Origin: Diprion similis
Lineage: Eukaryota; Arthropoda; Insecta; Hymenoptera; Diprionidae
Assembly (NCBI RefSeq): GCF_021155765.1
Contig: NC_060113.1
Location: 1,850,501-1,914,500, forward strand
Direction: 5' to 3'
DNA length: 64,000 bases
The notes beneath the pieces were generated by a model, which saw only the letters and a program-made list of their open reading frames with translations, searched no databases and had not been told where the DNA came from. A program made the position numbers and the translations under genes. Within the stretch, counting starts at the first letter, position 1. The number at the start of each line of letters is the position of its first letter. Shown in pieces: positions 52,315 to 62,937 of the stretch.

Positions 52315-52878
52315 GGGGTGTACCCAACTGATGAGCAAAAAAAAAGGGTTTTTCAAGAATTTTTTTAATAAGTCTTAACTCTAAATATTAAAAAAAAATT
52401 TTTATTGATTTTAAACAGTTTTTATACACGAAAATCGTAGTTGAAAGTCAGTCTGAAAAAAAGTAGGTCTGCGGTGTTGATGATTTCTGGAAGATGGTTA
52501 ACGTAAAACCAAAAAATCGAACGGTTTTAGATTCAGCATGTTAATGGCCTTGGAATGAATCATAAGATTTTTGATATTTGCAAAATTGACAAAATGGCGG
52601 GCATTTTTTAAAAAAGGTGAAAACGACCGCGTTTTTCTACCGTTTTTTGCAAAAAAAATTAACTTAAAATCAAAATTTCAAAAAAAACGTGTGGTTCATT
52701 CCAAGGCCATTAACATGCTGCATTTAAGTAATATAAAAAGTGATTAAAATCGATGAAAAAAAAAAAATTTCTGTTACTCAAAAGTGTATTTATCAAGCCT
52801 TTCAAAGCTTACATCAATATTGACAGTTAAAACTTCTTGAGAAAACTCTTTTTTTTTGTTACCCTCAGTTGGATCGCG
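52315..52878. mobile_element. MITE family A, copy 2 (degraded, with an internal inverted repeat)
   Basis: The left end GGGGTGTACCCAACTGATG matches the end of the element at 33002. The right end has CTCAGTTGGATC, a decayed version. Shared internal sequence includes CATCAATATTGACAGTTAAA and TTTTTCAAGAATTTTTT. Inside, CAGCATGTTAATGGCCTTGG (52535-52554) is repeated inverted at about 52700-52719. The TTAA flanks are not preserved. Confidence 0.65.
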
Positions 52879-53276
52879 TTCAATATGATATTGTACAGTA
52901 AATTACGCAAAACTAATTTTCATTCAGCATCCAGAACCATCTTTTCCGTTTACGGTGAAAATTATAAACATAATCGAATTAAACCTCACGTCAACTACAT
53001 GCGGAAATTTATCCAGCATTATAGAAAAGCGCGCCGATGAAGAGACGTGAAAAATCGCTCTATAAACGCGCGTGAATTTATTCGATCTTATTCCTCGCTA
53101 TTGTTTATCGGTGCGGAAAATCTTCTGTCAAGGGTTAAGATATACATCGTCTTGAACATACGTCGCGTGCTAGCTGAGCCGTCGATAAGTGTCGGCGCGT
53201 TTGATCGTCGCGTATCTCAAGAGCGTCGCGACGCCTCGAAAAATATCTCTCAAGTTCCCAGCATCGCGAATTGCAT

Positions 53277-53408
53277 CTAGACGTCCGGATACACGGCGAA
53301 GTATTTGCTCAGGGTAAGGCTAGGTGCATTATTCACCCCCACGCAAACCGAGAAAAATACGTATAGATTTCCACCCCAGTATTCGTCGGACCGTAATTTT
53401 CCCTTCAC
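53277..53408 (-). CDS. Possible terminal coding exon, unknown product
   Basis: After a good acceptor (TTTTCTTCTCGCGATTGCAG) an open frame of about 43 codons runs to TAG, with a mixed, protein-like composition ending in LTLSKYFAVYPDV. The frame is also open upstream of the acceptor. No matching upstream exon or signal peptide is found, so this is weak. Confidence 0.2.
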   Translation of the reverse strand: MKGKLRSDEYWGGNLYVFFSVCVGVNNAPSLTLSKYFAVYPDV

Positions 53409-53597
53409 TCTGCAATCGCGAGAAGAAAAGATGTAATCAAACTGGAAAACGTCATTTTCTTCTCTCATAGCAAAAGGGGCGATAAATTTTTTCTCCACAG
53501 ATAACGCGTTTCAAACCTCCTTCTCTGGCGATATAATAATCATAATAATAATAACGATCCTCTTCTCTCGAGCATCGAGCACATCGCCAAGTACGAT

Positions 53598-53631
53598 CGT
53601 TATTATTAACGCGAACGCGTTAATAATAACG
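53598..53631. promoter_or_regulatory. Perfect 34-bp palindrome
   Basis: Arms of 16 bp (CGTTATTATTAACGCG and its exact complement) are separated by AA. The core holds ACGCGAACGCGT. It could be a dimeric protein-binding site or a cruciform-forming site. No gene start is seen next to it. Confidence 0.4.
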
Positions 53632-56215
53632 CAATAATACACTACACCGAAAATCAAATAATATATTCGCTTCCTCGCACCTTAGTTTCAATGATCACTT
53701 GACCTTCCTTCAATTAGTCGGAGCTCCGAGGGCTGCGAGTTCGGGGCAAATCAGCGTTCGGAACGGGAAAGCACAAAGGCGAAAGCTCTATCAAAGCTGC
53801 CTGAGAACTAAGCTCCGAATCGTCTATACAGTTTGGATATTGAACAATTTAATGGCAGAGAGGAAATTTAATGGGGTAAAAATACGCAGAACTTTTTATA
53901 ACGACGTTGGATGTTCGGTGAACATTTTGGATTTATTATACTTGGACGTAGTTTTTTTTAGAGGACGCTAACCAAATATCTGCTCAACATTTTCGGCCAG
54001 GCCTCGTTAGTGTTTATAATAAAAAGTTCCGAGGTTTATCTGTATAATTGTGGAAACTCCCAGCAGATTTGGACCACAACGTGTGAATAGAGCGCGCGAA
54101 CAGCCGGAAGTTATCAGGGTTGGAAGCCAGCGTAACGGAAATACGCGTTGGCAACAACGTGAGGGAAATTTATTCGCGACTAGCCGAGAGGCGGACTACT
54201 CTTTCAAAAATTTATAAGATGACGATTCGCGGTGAGAGAAGAAACAAAGCGTGGATTATTAATTTTTTAACGCTGCGTTTTCACCGACCGAATATTCTCG
54301 TTTTTTTTTTTTTTTTTTTTTACTTTTCTTCTTTCTTTTTTGATTTAGATATTTGATTCCTACCGAGATTTTATTTATTACAGCGAAATCCTGTATCATC
54401 TGAATTATAATTGAAAGTTTAAATTCTCAGGAGAGAAAAAAAAGTTTGAACAACAACGGCAATAATCCTGAAATATTTACATATACACATATATCTATGC
54501 ATATTATGTATAGATTTAATATAATCCTCCAGCTCGGAATTCAAGTTTCAAGGATGTGCTTCAGACTTGCCGTGCAACCGGGATTAAAGTTTCAGCCCTT
54601 ATACAAGTGTATAAAATGAGAATCGACTCATTCAGACTCGCTGCAGGCTCACTTAACGGAGTTTTTCCCTACCTCGGGAAAATCACATACGCACTTTTCA
54701 TTTTTTTTTTTTTTTTTTCGCTACGTAATATATTCTCTGTTCTTTTCCTTTTCATTTAGTTTCTTTCGTTTGGTTTTTTTTTATCTTTAAATGAAAAAAA
54801 AAAAAAAAAAATTTTACGCACTTTCTAGCCTTAAAAAAATTTCCAACCCTCGACCCGCGGATGAAATAAAAATGAAAGCACCTGCCGGATGGTATTTAAC
54901 GAACTGGTTGAGGCTGACTTTTTGCCACGCGTTTTATATGTCGACGTCATCGGTAATCGAGTCGCGGATTTTCGTTGTTACCCTCGAAAATGACAAATAA
55001 ATTTATTGGACCACGAATTCCATTCTGGATGGATTCTCTTCCTCTCGAACACGCCTGGAAATCCCCGGTCTTGACGGCTTTCACCACCCTTGGAAACGGA
55101 ACAATTTTTTCCGATTCTTTGGAAAAAACTTCTCTGTATTCACGGATGTAGATTTTTCAGGGGTTCCGAATATCGTTTTTGTGAAAAAAAGTGAAAAATC
55201 ATATTAAAATAGAAATTCATATTTTTCATAGCTATGTCACGCCTGTTTCGCATTTTATTTTTGGGGGTGAAAACTTGTGGCGTATGTAACAGGGGGTTAA
55301 AAAAATCGCAATTGTTGTCCGGCGGATAGGTAAAAACGAGAAACACACCCTCGACGTATTGGAAAACGCGTCGAACGTTGGTTGAACTGGGATTGAGATT
55401 GCATATGTACACCTAGCGAAATATTTCAATTCATGTCTGCAGCGTATCCGCGGGCTCAAAATGATTACTACAGTGCTGCATGGTATTAATATTTTCCCGC
55501 CTCTATCGAAACGAAGTCCATCGAGGTACGAAGGCGGGAATAAAAACTGAACTTCTCCACCAAAGATGCACGAGTTTATTACTTTTTTAATTTCAGATCC
55601 TTACACGGTTGAAAACTTTTCATCGATGTTTATACGAACTGGGCGAAATAAGCTTGACCGAGTTTTTATGACGCGATAGAGGGAAAAGAAACCGCCGACA
55701 GAATTGCACCCTTCAAAGTTCTACTTTTATTCAATGAAGACTCTCGCCGTTTTATATTACTTCAAGGCAATACTTGGTCGTGAAACGGAACTGCAGTTGT
55801 CTGTATGAAAAAGGACGAAAATCTTTCGCGGTCGAAGAAAACGGAAACGGAAACGGTTTTAAGAATGTCAGAAGATAGACTGACAGAAACGGCGAACAGT
55901 CTGAAATGTTTGCTTTTAGTTACAGTAGAACTTTAGACGCGTTGAAGCGCGTGGGGATGGAGAATATAAAGAACTTCTTAAACAGCCCCTGAATTTTACC
56001 TTTATTTTTACGTGTCTACCGGAATTCATTTTTTGGTAATATTTTATGCTGCGATGAGAGCTGCGATGATACGTAGCATTGAAAGAATACCCAAACCAAG
56101 ATCTTTAAATAAATGAAAAGCACTGAGTTTCGTTCAACCAATCTTCTCAAAAATAATCAACGCGAATTCTCAATTAAATATACAATTTCTTGCAACTTTT
56201 TCATAAAGCCACTTC

Positions 56216-56549
56216 TGCATACGGATTCCGATACCGATATTTTACCGACATTTTTAGCCGCTTCACAGCTCAGACACAAACCCTTTTTTCGTGTGGAAGT
56301 TACCTCCACAATGGTCAACTTTATCGATGATATCGACGATCGATAAAGCTCAGCTCAGACACAAACCCTTTTTTCAGTTTGAAGTTACCTCCACACTGGT
56401 CAACTTTATCGATGATACCGACAAACTTATCGATGATCGATAAAATTGACCAGTCGCGGGGGATAACCTTTTCCCGAAAAAAGGGTTTGCGTCTGAGCTG
56501 TGATCTGGCTAAGAATGTCGGTAAAACGTCGGTATCGAAATCTGTACAT
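56216..56549. mobile_element. Foldback element with internal duplication, family E
   Basis: The left arm 56216-56289 and the right arm 56477-56549 are inverted repeats: GATACCGATATTTTACCGAC against GTCGGTAAAACGTCGGTATC, and CAGCTCAGACACAAACCC against GGGTTTGCGTCTGAGCTG. A second copy of the inner left segment (CTCAGACACAAACCC to GGTCAACTTTATCGATGAT) lies at 56352-56417, so one arm is duplicated. The centre carries nested ATCGAT/CGATAA palindromes. No ORF. Confidence 0.75.
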
Positions 56550-57673
56550 AGAAACGACATTTCTGCGAGTAGAGAGAGTATTTATTCGCAGACGGTTCGT
56601 AGCCTTCCCTGAAAAGTGGAAACGGTGTGTACAGCAAGAGCAGGCTACAGGTGGTCCCGGGCAGATCAATAGCCTCGTCTGTCTCCGTGAACTCGCGAAC
56701 TCTGCGTGTGTTTCACGGGCGAATAAACAACTTGACACCGGAGTGAACTAAACGCACCCTCCTCCTAAATCCCGTCATTATCTAGACCACGAGGGCCTCG
56801 AAAGTTTGCCGCGTCGGAGAATTTCTTCGGCAACCCCAAACGCGCGAAAATTCCCCGCAGGAATGAATCCCCCCCCCCATTTTAATTTTACAGAGAGTGT
56901 AAAAAAGCGAATTAACAATTGTCGATTTCACGGTTTCGAGCTTGATGTTGTAATGCAAAGTTCAGAGTTACATGGACAGTTTGTCAACATTTGCACGCTA
57001 ATCTTTGGCTTGCTGTTAAATCAAGTCTACAACCTCGCCCACTTTTTATTGGAGTTTCAAAGTTCGCAAGGTGCGGGATGTAATTAAATCCTCACCCCCT
57101 TAACACCCGAGCCAAGTTGTATTCCTGCGGAGTTCCTTGACGAAAATTCAATATCCTCCGAGGCTCGATTCGCTTTCATATACTTTTCAGAATAAGAGCC
57201 TGTTTTTTCAGGATTCCGAACGACTTTTCCCCGGCAGAAAAAGATTTCGCCCGCAAATTTCTTACCAATATCAATAAATAGGAGACCGGAGATCGTAGAT
57301 TCGAATTCGCAAAGTAAACCCAACTCGAACTTCTCGAACCTCAATCGTATGTTTTTCGGGAAATGAAACCAAGCCTCGCATGACGCGATAAAAATCTTTT
57401 AAAGCAGAGTAAGAAATAAGTTTAAGGAAATTTTCAGTCCCAGTATTCCTTCCGAGAAACAATTTCAATCTATCTGCATGCAAAATGCGAATTCATACAT
57501 TCCAATTGCAGAGCTGCAAACCAGCGCATGCAGCTTGTTTTTGAATTGCAAAATGTTATCTAGCTGCATTCTGAAATTTTTAACCATACCAGCTCTTGGA
57601 ATGTGTTGTAATTCACTGCTTTCAACGTTTTTCCCTCTTAATATAATAGTTGCTAATTATTCTTCCACGAAGT
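56550..57673. other. No gene recognised
   Basis: A short C tract lies at 56869-56877. Frames of 80-100 codons near 56430-57340 partly overlap the foldback element and lack features. Confidence 0.45.
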
Positions 57674-57918
57674 AGCGGAGTTGAAATTCCGAGAGTGCAA
57701 AGTTCCGAAATGGCAAAATGCCGAATGTGCGAAAATGAGAGTATTTAAAAATCCGAAACATCGATCTTACATTTTGGAACTTTGAACCACCAGGTTTCCG
57801 ACGATTAGAAACTTTGTTGTTTCTCCAAAGTTTGATTTCTGTACTACAAGTTTCGCCAGCAAATAATTCGGAATTAGGCACTTCCGGAACTTTTCAGATT
57901 CGTAACTCCAGCCCCGTT
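57674..57918. mobile_element. Foldback element, family C, copy 4
   Basis: It begins GGAGTTGAAATTCCGAGAG and ends TTCGTAACTCCAGCC. The right arm CCGACGATTAGAAACTTTG, AAAGTTTGATTTCTGTAC and AAATAATTCGGAATTAGGC matches the complement of the left arm of copy 1. Confidence 0.7.
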
Positions 57919-58535
57919 TGTCCACATAAAACCCTAATGAAATTCCTGATAAATACACTACAGGCTCAAATTGAGAGCTGATTTCGTTTTACTTTTTTTT
58001 TTTATTTTTATACCCGCAAAATCAACCGGATTTTCTTCCACTTGTAATCCTAACAGTTGAACCCAATTTTCCGCCGCGCAATCACGCAGAAATTTGCGCC
58101 ATTGGCAGGTGCAGTTGGCCACGGATTTTCCGGCTTAGGGGATGGTTTGCTGGATGTAAACGCGGAAGGGAGGATCGAGTAATCGGCTTACGAACGAGCC
58201 TCCAGAACTCCAAGTGCTGAACTCCTGTTTATTGTTTATTACTTGAGCGAAGAGGTAAGAGATGATGCTAAAGTTGCCTCGAGCTGCAGACGCTCCGGGG
58301 GGTTGAAGCCCAACTTTCAGCCGCGAATGAAATAAGTTTTTCGATGTGTTTCCCCGACTATATATATGTTTTCCCTCGTAACTTTTAACACCGTGTTATT
58401 ACACCAACGAATTTTACTTGCTGCACCTGCGAGGATCTTTATTATTATTTGTCAAACCCAATTTCGTGAGCATCGTCACCAATTTTCATACCTATGTAAT
58501 TAATTTTTTCACATTCTTTCTAGTTTCATAGACAG
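57919..58535. other. No gene recognised
   Basis: Unique sequence before the poly(A) tract. It could include a retroposed sequence ending in that tract, but no parent is recognisable. Confidence 0.4.

Positions 58536-58594
<59 letters not shown>
58536..58594 (+). repeat. 59-nt poly(A) tract
   Basis: An uninterrupted run of 59 A is much longer than any other homopolymer in the window. It may be the tail of a retroposed sequence or simple slippage. No target duplication is recognised. Confidence 0.9.
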
Positions 58595-58598
<4 letters not shown>

Positions 58599-61500
58599 GG
58601 AAAATTACTTTAAAAAAACCACCATGCAGTTTTCCAAGTCGCAATATTTCTCCTCTGTTCTATTTTACTACCGCATATGATAACACCCAGGCACTTTTCC
58701 CGTTTCAAAATTGCATAATTTCAAAATATCTGTGTAATAAATTTACCCTCTTGGGTACAAAGCGGCCATCAAGCTGGTACTGAGTGACTACGAAGAGTAT
58801 TTCGTTTATTCAAATTAACCGTACGGGGGGTTGAAAATTCTTATAATAATTCTTGCTCTGCGCAGTTTCGTGCTTTTTTCAAAATCGCGAAAGGCGATAA
58901 ATCGCACATCTATAGTTGCAGATAGTAATTTACTACAGACGTGGCACGTATATGGCGATAATTCACTGGTCAGTGAAGTCGTAAATATGAATTATTATCG
59001 GCTCGAGTTGCGGTCAGCTGTTGTGTGGCTTGCACAGGGTATATGGACTTCGCGTATTAATTTCAACTGCGAATATCACCGGAAAGCAACGCGTTTCGAA
59101 TTTATAACTCTGACAATGAACTGCCCGCCTCCAAATATCCACTGTTTTTGTTATACCAATAATAACCAGGTAATCGAGAAAATTGACAGTATAATGAAAT
59201 CATATCGGTATCCCCAGGTAATCTTCGTTTCCTGCAGGATTTAAAATTAATATCAAATATTATAAACCACCGGCTCACGCTACCTGCTTTGCATATCAGA
59301 GCCGTTCAATTAGACCGCTTGGATTGTAAACGTACAAAATTAAACGCGATTGAAAAAAAGATTTATCATTTATTTGTGGCTGTACAAGGATATAATTTTA
59401 TTAAAATATAATAAAATTGATAAGAAAGAAAAAAATTTTCGCTTTAGTAAATTGACGAAAAGAGATGCTAAAATTCGCAAACTATTACAAATTTCTGAAC
59501 AAATTTTTTTTATCGAATTTCCGTAAACTTTTCGCAGAAAAAAAAAAAAAAAAAAAAAATCGAATAAAAGAAAAAAATTGTAACAAGAATCGGAATTCGT
59601 TTGTTCTGAATTTGACCACCTTTCGAATGAAAGTGTAAAATCGATATTTCGAACATCGGGTGTATGGCAATTCACATGGAAAAGCAGCCGGAGGCAGTTG
59701 CGTAAGTTAAGGGCATTAGGTGTAAGACTTGTGTAGCCACAAACTTGTGCCGATAAATCAATTTCCGGAGGGGGGGGGGGGGGGGGAGGGGGGGGCGAAA
59801 CCAGCTCAGCAGTAAGAAACTTGCCACAAAGCAAGCCCTTAATGCATGAACAACCCATACAAACAAGGAATAAACCATATTCAGCCTCCTGCCTCGGAGC
59901 TTTTAGCCCCTCGGTTCCCTCAGGCGCGGCTTCAGCCGAGCTTTGCCAACTCGTGTATACATATATATTATTTCCGTGGAGTGGGAACGGATTCCTGAGG
60001 GTATCGATATAATTTGTGCACAGCCGTATGTTTTATATGCACGCGCTGTACCAAGGGGACAAAATAACCTCATAAATTTTTCAAAAACACTTTTGTATGG
60101 AGGTAGAAACAGGAATTTCCCATATCTGGCAGACATATGCGAGTCGCAATCTCGACGAGCTTTTTGATCTAAAATTTTCAATCAGAAAATGAAAACAAAA
60201 AAAATGTAATAACAGTTTTGCAAATGTGGGACGTATCATTATTCGACCTTTTTTTTTTTCTCTTTCTATGTGAAAAAATTCATTTCAGACGTAAAATGAA
60301 GAACGATCTTTCGGACAAGGTGAGCGTGTGAATAAAAAATCACGATTGGATAACTAAATCCTATCAATTAAATTCACAAGTTTTTATTTCATCATCTGAA
60401 AAAAAAAAAAATTCCTTGAATAAAATTATAAAATAGATTATGCAAGATTTGTCTGAAAGTTTTTTGAATTTTGATGTTGTACGTTAAATTTGGTTTACTG
60501 AAAATTGCAGTATTTTTACAATTAAAAAAGAAAAAAAAGATAGAGGGAGAGAGAGAAACTATCGTTGTAAGATTTGTAACAAAGTAAGAGAATAACAAAC
60601 GAAACAAAAATAATTTGTATAATACAAGTTGAGAGAAAAAGATTGATCCGCGAAAGTTTTACTCGGTATACCTACTTTCCCGTCCAGTAACTTGAAATGA
60701 CTTCTCTTTCCGGCCGAAAAGTAGTAACCATCAGTAACGGCTGGAACACTTTCCTAATCACAAGATTAAAGATTTTAGTAGGGTGTTGCGGTAATATTTT
60801 CGGATTACGATTGGATTGCGATAATGTTTATTGCAATTTTTATTTCGCTTGGTAGAGTGTGGAACAGGTATACATGTATATGTATAGAAGGGAACGAAAC
60901 GTAGTTGAGGGTATGGCGGAGGCTGTAGAATAACAAATTTCGACAAGCTATAGTAGAAACCACGCGGTATTATCTCAGCGGCGCGAATCCGTCGGGAGCC
61001 GGAGGAAAAGAAGGAGAAAACGGATGCGAAGAAAGCCTAAGTATACCGAGCCTCGTGCTTTTGTACCTTCTTGGAGCGTGAAAGTCGGTGTGTGGAGGCG
61101 AGAGATTAGGGAAAACATTTTCTGGTTCCGGCGCTCGGTTTCTGAATATTTCATCCCTGAACGTGGGGTGAAACTGACCCAGTAACAGGTTCTCTTTTTA
61201 ATTTTTCTAAGCAAACATTCGCCCTCGTGCATGGCTTTCAGCAGCATACCAAAATCTCTCTCTCTTTCTCTCTCTCTATCTATCTTTCTTTCCCTTCCTG
61301 TGCAGACCAAAAACCTCAGACAGGGTTTCCTGTAAGAGCTTAACGACGGATAAATACTTGTCCAACTTTTCAAAAATACCGAGAGAACTGTCAATATTGC
61401 AGATTTTGCACGTGCGAAAAACTCCACGGAGCGATGGAGAATTTCTTAAGGATCAGGTTGATTGAGCTACGAAGATTTTTTTCTTCTGAAAGTAAGAGAA

Positions 61501-62803
61501 TGGAAAATACTGAAATTGCATGATGAAAATCTTGGTTTCAAATAATATCAACATTTTTTTTTTTAATATTTGTTATAGTTATTCGATTTCACTCTATAAC
61601 GAAAACTCATTTTAAGGTGTTGTAAAATTAAATATTCAATCGTGAGAGAATAATGAAATAAATTTTTCCACTGAATTTGTATGAAGAAAATAGTGTTTTG
61701 AATAAAATAAGTTTTCGCGGATCGAATATACTACAATTTTATCAACTTATTGGAACGATTAGTAACGAAGCATCGATATCAAAGATTTTTTTTTCCAAGA
61801 AGTGTTGACCGTGTGAAGCGTATCGATTTTCGGCAAACCAACCTTCCTAAATCAAGTTACACCGCCTATACAGGACAAAAGAATTCCGTTTGCATGGTGA
61901 AATAGAAATTGAATAATTTGTGGAGTAGCTGTGCGCTGATTTTCTGCAATTTTATTTCCTTCCGCAAGAAGAGAGGGGAGGGGGGGGGGGGGGCGAGAGT
62001 CCGTAAATCACGTGCGTTCATGGGTAAAGGGAATGGAAAAATTGGTTCTCGCTCTGAAAAAGAAACAGCTCGGTCTTGAGATTGAGAGCCGGGTATTCGA
62101 ATTGCCCTCAGTCTCGTCTTCGTTGTGTGAATGGACGCGATAACTTTCGGTAGTTTACGGCCTGCAACAGCCCGCGATTTTCTGCTATTACACCCCATTG
62201 TTAGAGGGTGTTTTATACATTTAATATGACTAGATACAATTTCGCGGGTCGAAGTTACCGCTGTACACGCGTATTGATCCTCGATATTGCGGTGGAAAAG
62301 TTTCCGATATTGCTTTCTTTCCCTTGAAATGTTTCACGTATTAACCCCGCGAGACAGAGGGATGAGAAGAAAACTTTTTTGTCATCAAAGTTTATATGAT
62401 GCTGCCTAGAGAGCAGAAGTACAAGTAGGCACAACCGGCTGTAAGAATGGTTAAAAATAATCGATTATTTTATCCCGATTAATCGAGTATCATCAATTAT
62501 TTTTAAAACGCCGTATAATATTAATTTATGTTATTAAAGTATTAATTATTATCATTGTCTTACTTACTTAGTACACATCTGATATAATAAGTGAAAGATA
62601 AATGAATATTTTCACCTGAAGTTGAAGTATATTTTTTAAGTATATTTCGCTATTAAGACTACGTACTGAAATTCACGAAACTTTGGTTTCATATACAAAG
62701 TTTCAAAAAATACGAAACAATTGATTAATCGATATATTTTCACCATGTCAATCGAGTCGTGTTCGATTATTTTTATGCGTCTGTATATTTCCCTGACGCG
62801 CTT
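58595..62803. other. No gene confirmed; simple repeats and weak exon candidates
   Basis: A 137-codon plus frame at 58831-59244 has a usable acceptor (CTCTGCGCAG, near 58868) and donors CAGGTAATC near 59167 and 59217. It has no recognised domain, and its length is near what chance allows in a window this size. A G tract lies at 59767-59795, another at 61980-61993, and a CT-rich run at 61257-61290. Confidence 0.4.
61276..61389 (-). CDS. Possible exon with secreted-family-like amphipathic helix
   Basis: On the minus strand an open frame reads SSLGIFEKLDKYLSVVKLLQ and ends HRKGKKDR before TAG. The spacing F-x2-L-x-K-x-L-x2-V resembles the post-intron-2 motif of the two secreted genes. The best acceptor (after ATTGACAG) would be phase 2, not phase 1, and no signal-peptide exon was found upstream. 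The plus strand also has an excellent acceptor here (CTTCCTGTGCAG) and about 58 open codons, so the coding strand is uncertain. Confidence 0.2.
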   Translation of the reverse strand, partial: SSLGIFEKLDKYLSVVKLLQETLSEVFGLHRKGKKDR

Positions 62804-62937
62804 CATAGGGACCCCTGATTATAGGCAAATCGGGGTTCGAGTCCACTCTGAGCAGCATCGAGTCTCTAACAAAAGAGCATCGGAGCTGCTCAAAGTGGAC
62901 TCGTACCCTGATTTGCCTATAGTCAGGCGTCCCTATG
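62804..62937 (+). ncRNA. 134-nt hairpin (candidate hairpin RNA or foldback)
   Basis: Two 53-nt arms (62804-62856 and 62885-62937) are complementary with only five mismatches, around a 28-nt loop. The left arm starts CATAGGGAC and contains GGTTCGAGTCC (62834-62844), a perfect match to the tRNA B-box consensus. A transcript would fold into a long, nearly perfect stem like an insect hairpin-siRNA or large pre-miRNA precursor. It could also be a small foldback transposon or an inverted SINE piece. Confidence 0.5.

Larger units (their letters stand above)
52879..56215. other. No gene confirmed; palindrome and weak exon candidate inside
   Basis: Simple T and A runs lie at 54301-54320, 54702-54718 and 54793-54810. 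The sequence is otherwise unique. See the separate entries for the palindrome at 53598-53631 and the minus-strand open stretch at 53277-53408. Confidence 0.45.

Noticed and set aside
58831..59244. 137-codon plus-strand frame with nearby splice sites
   Set aside because: No recognisable motif, no start with a convincing signal peptide, and a frame of this length is expected about once by chance in such a window.
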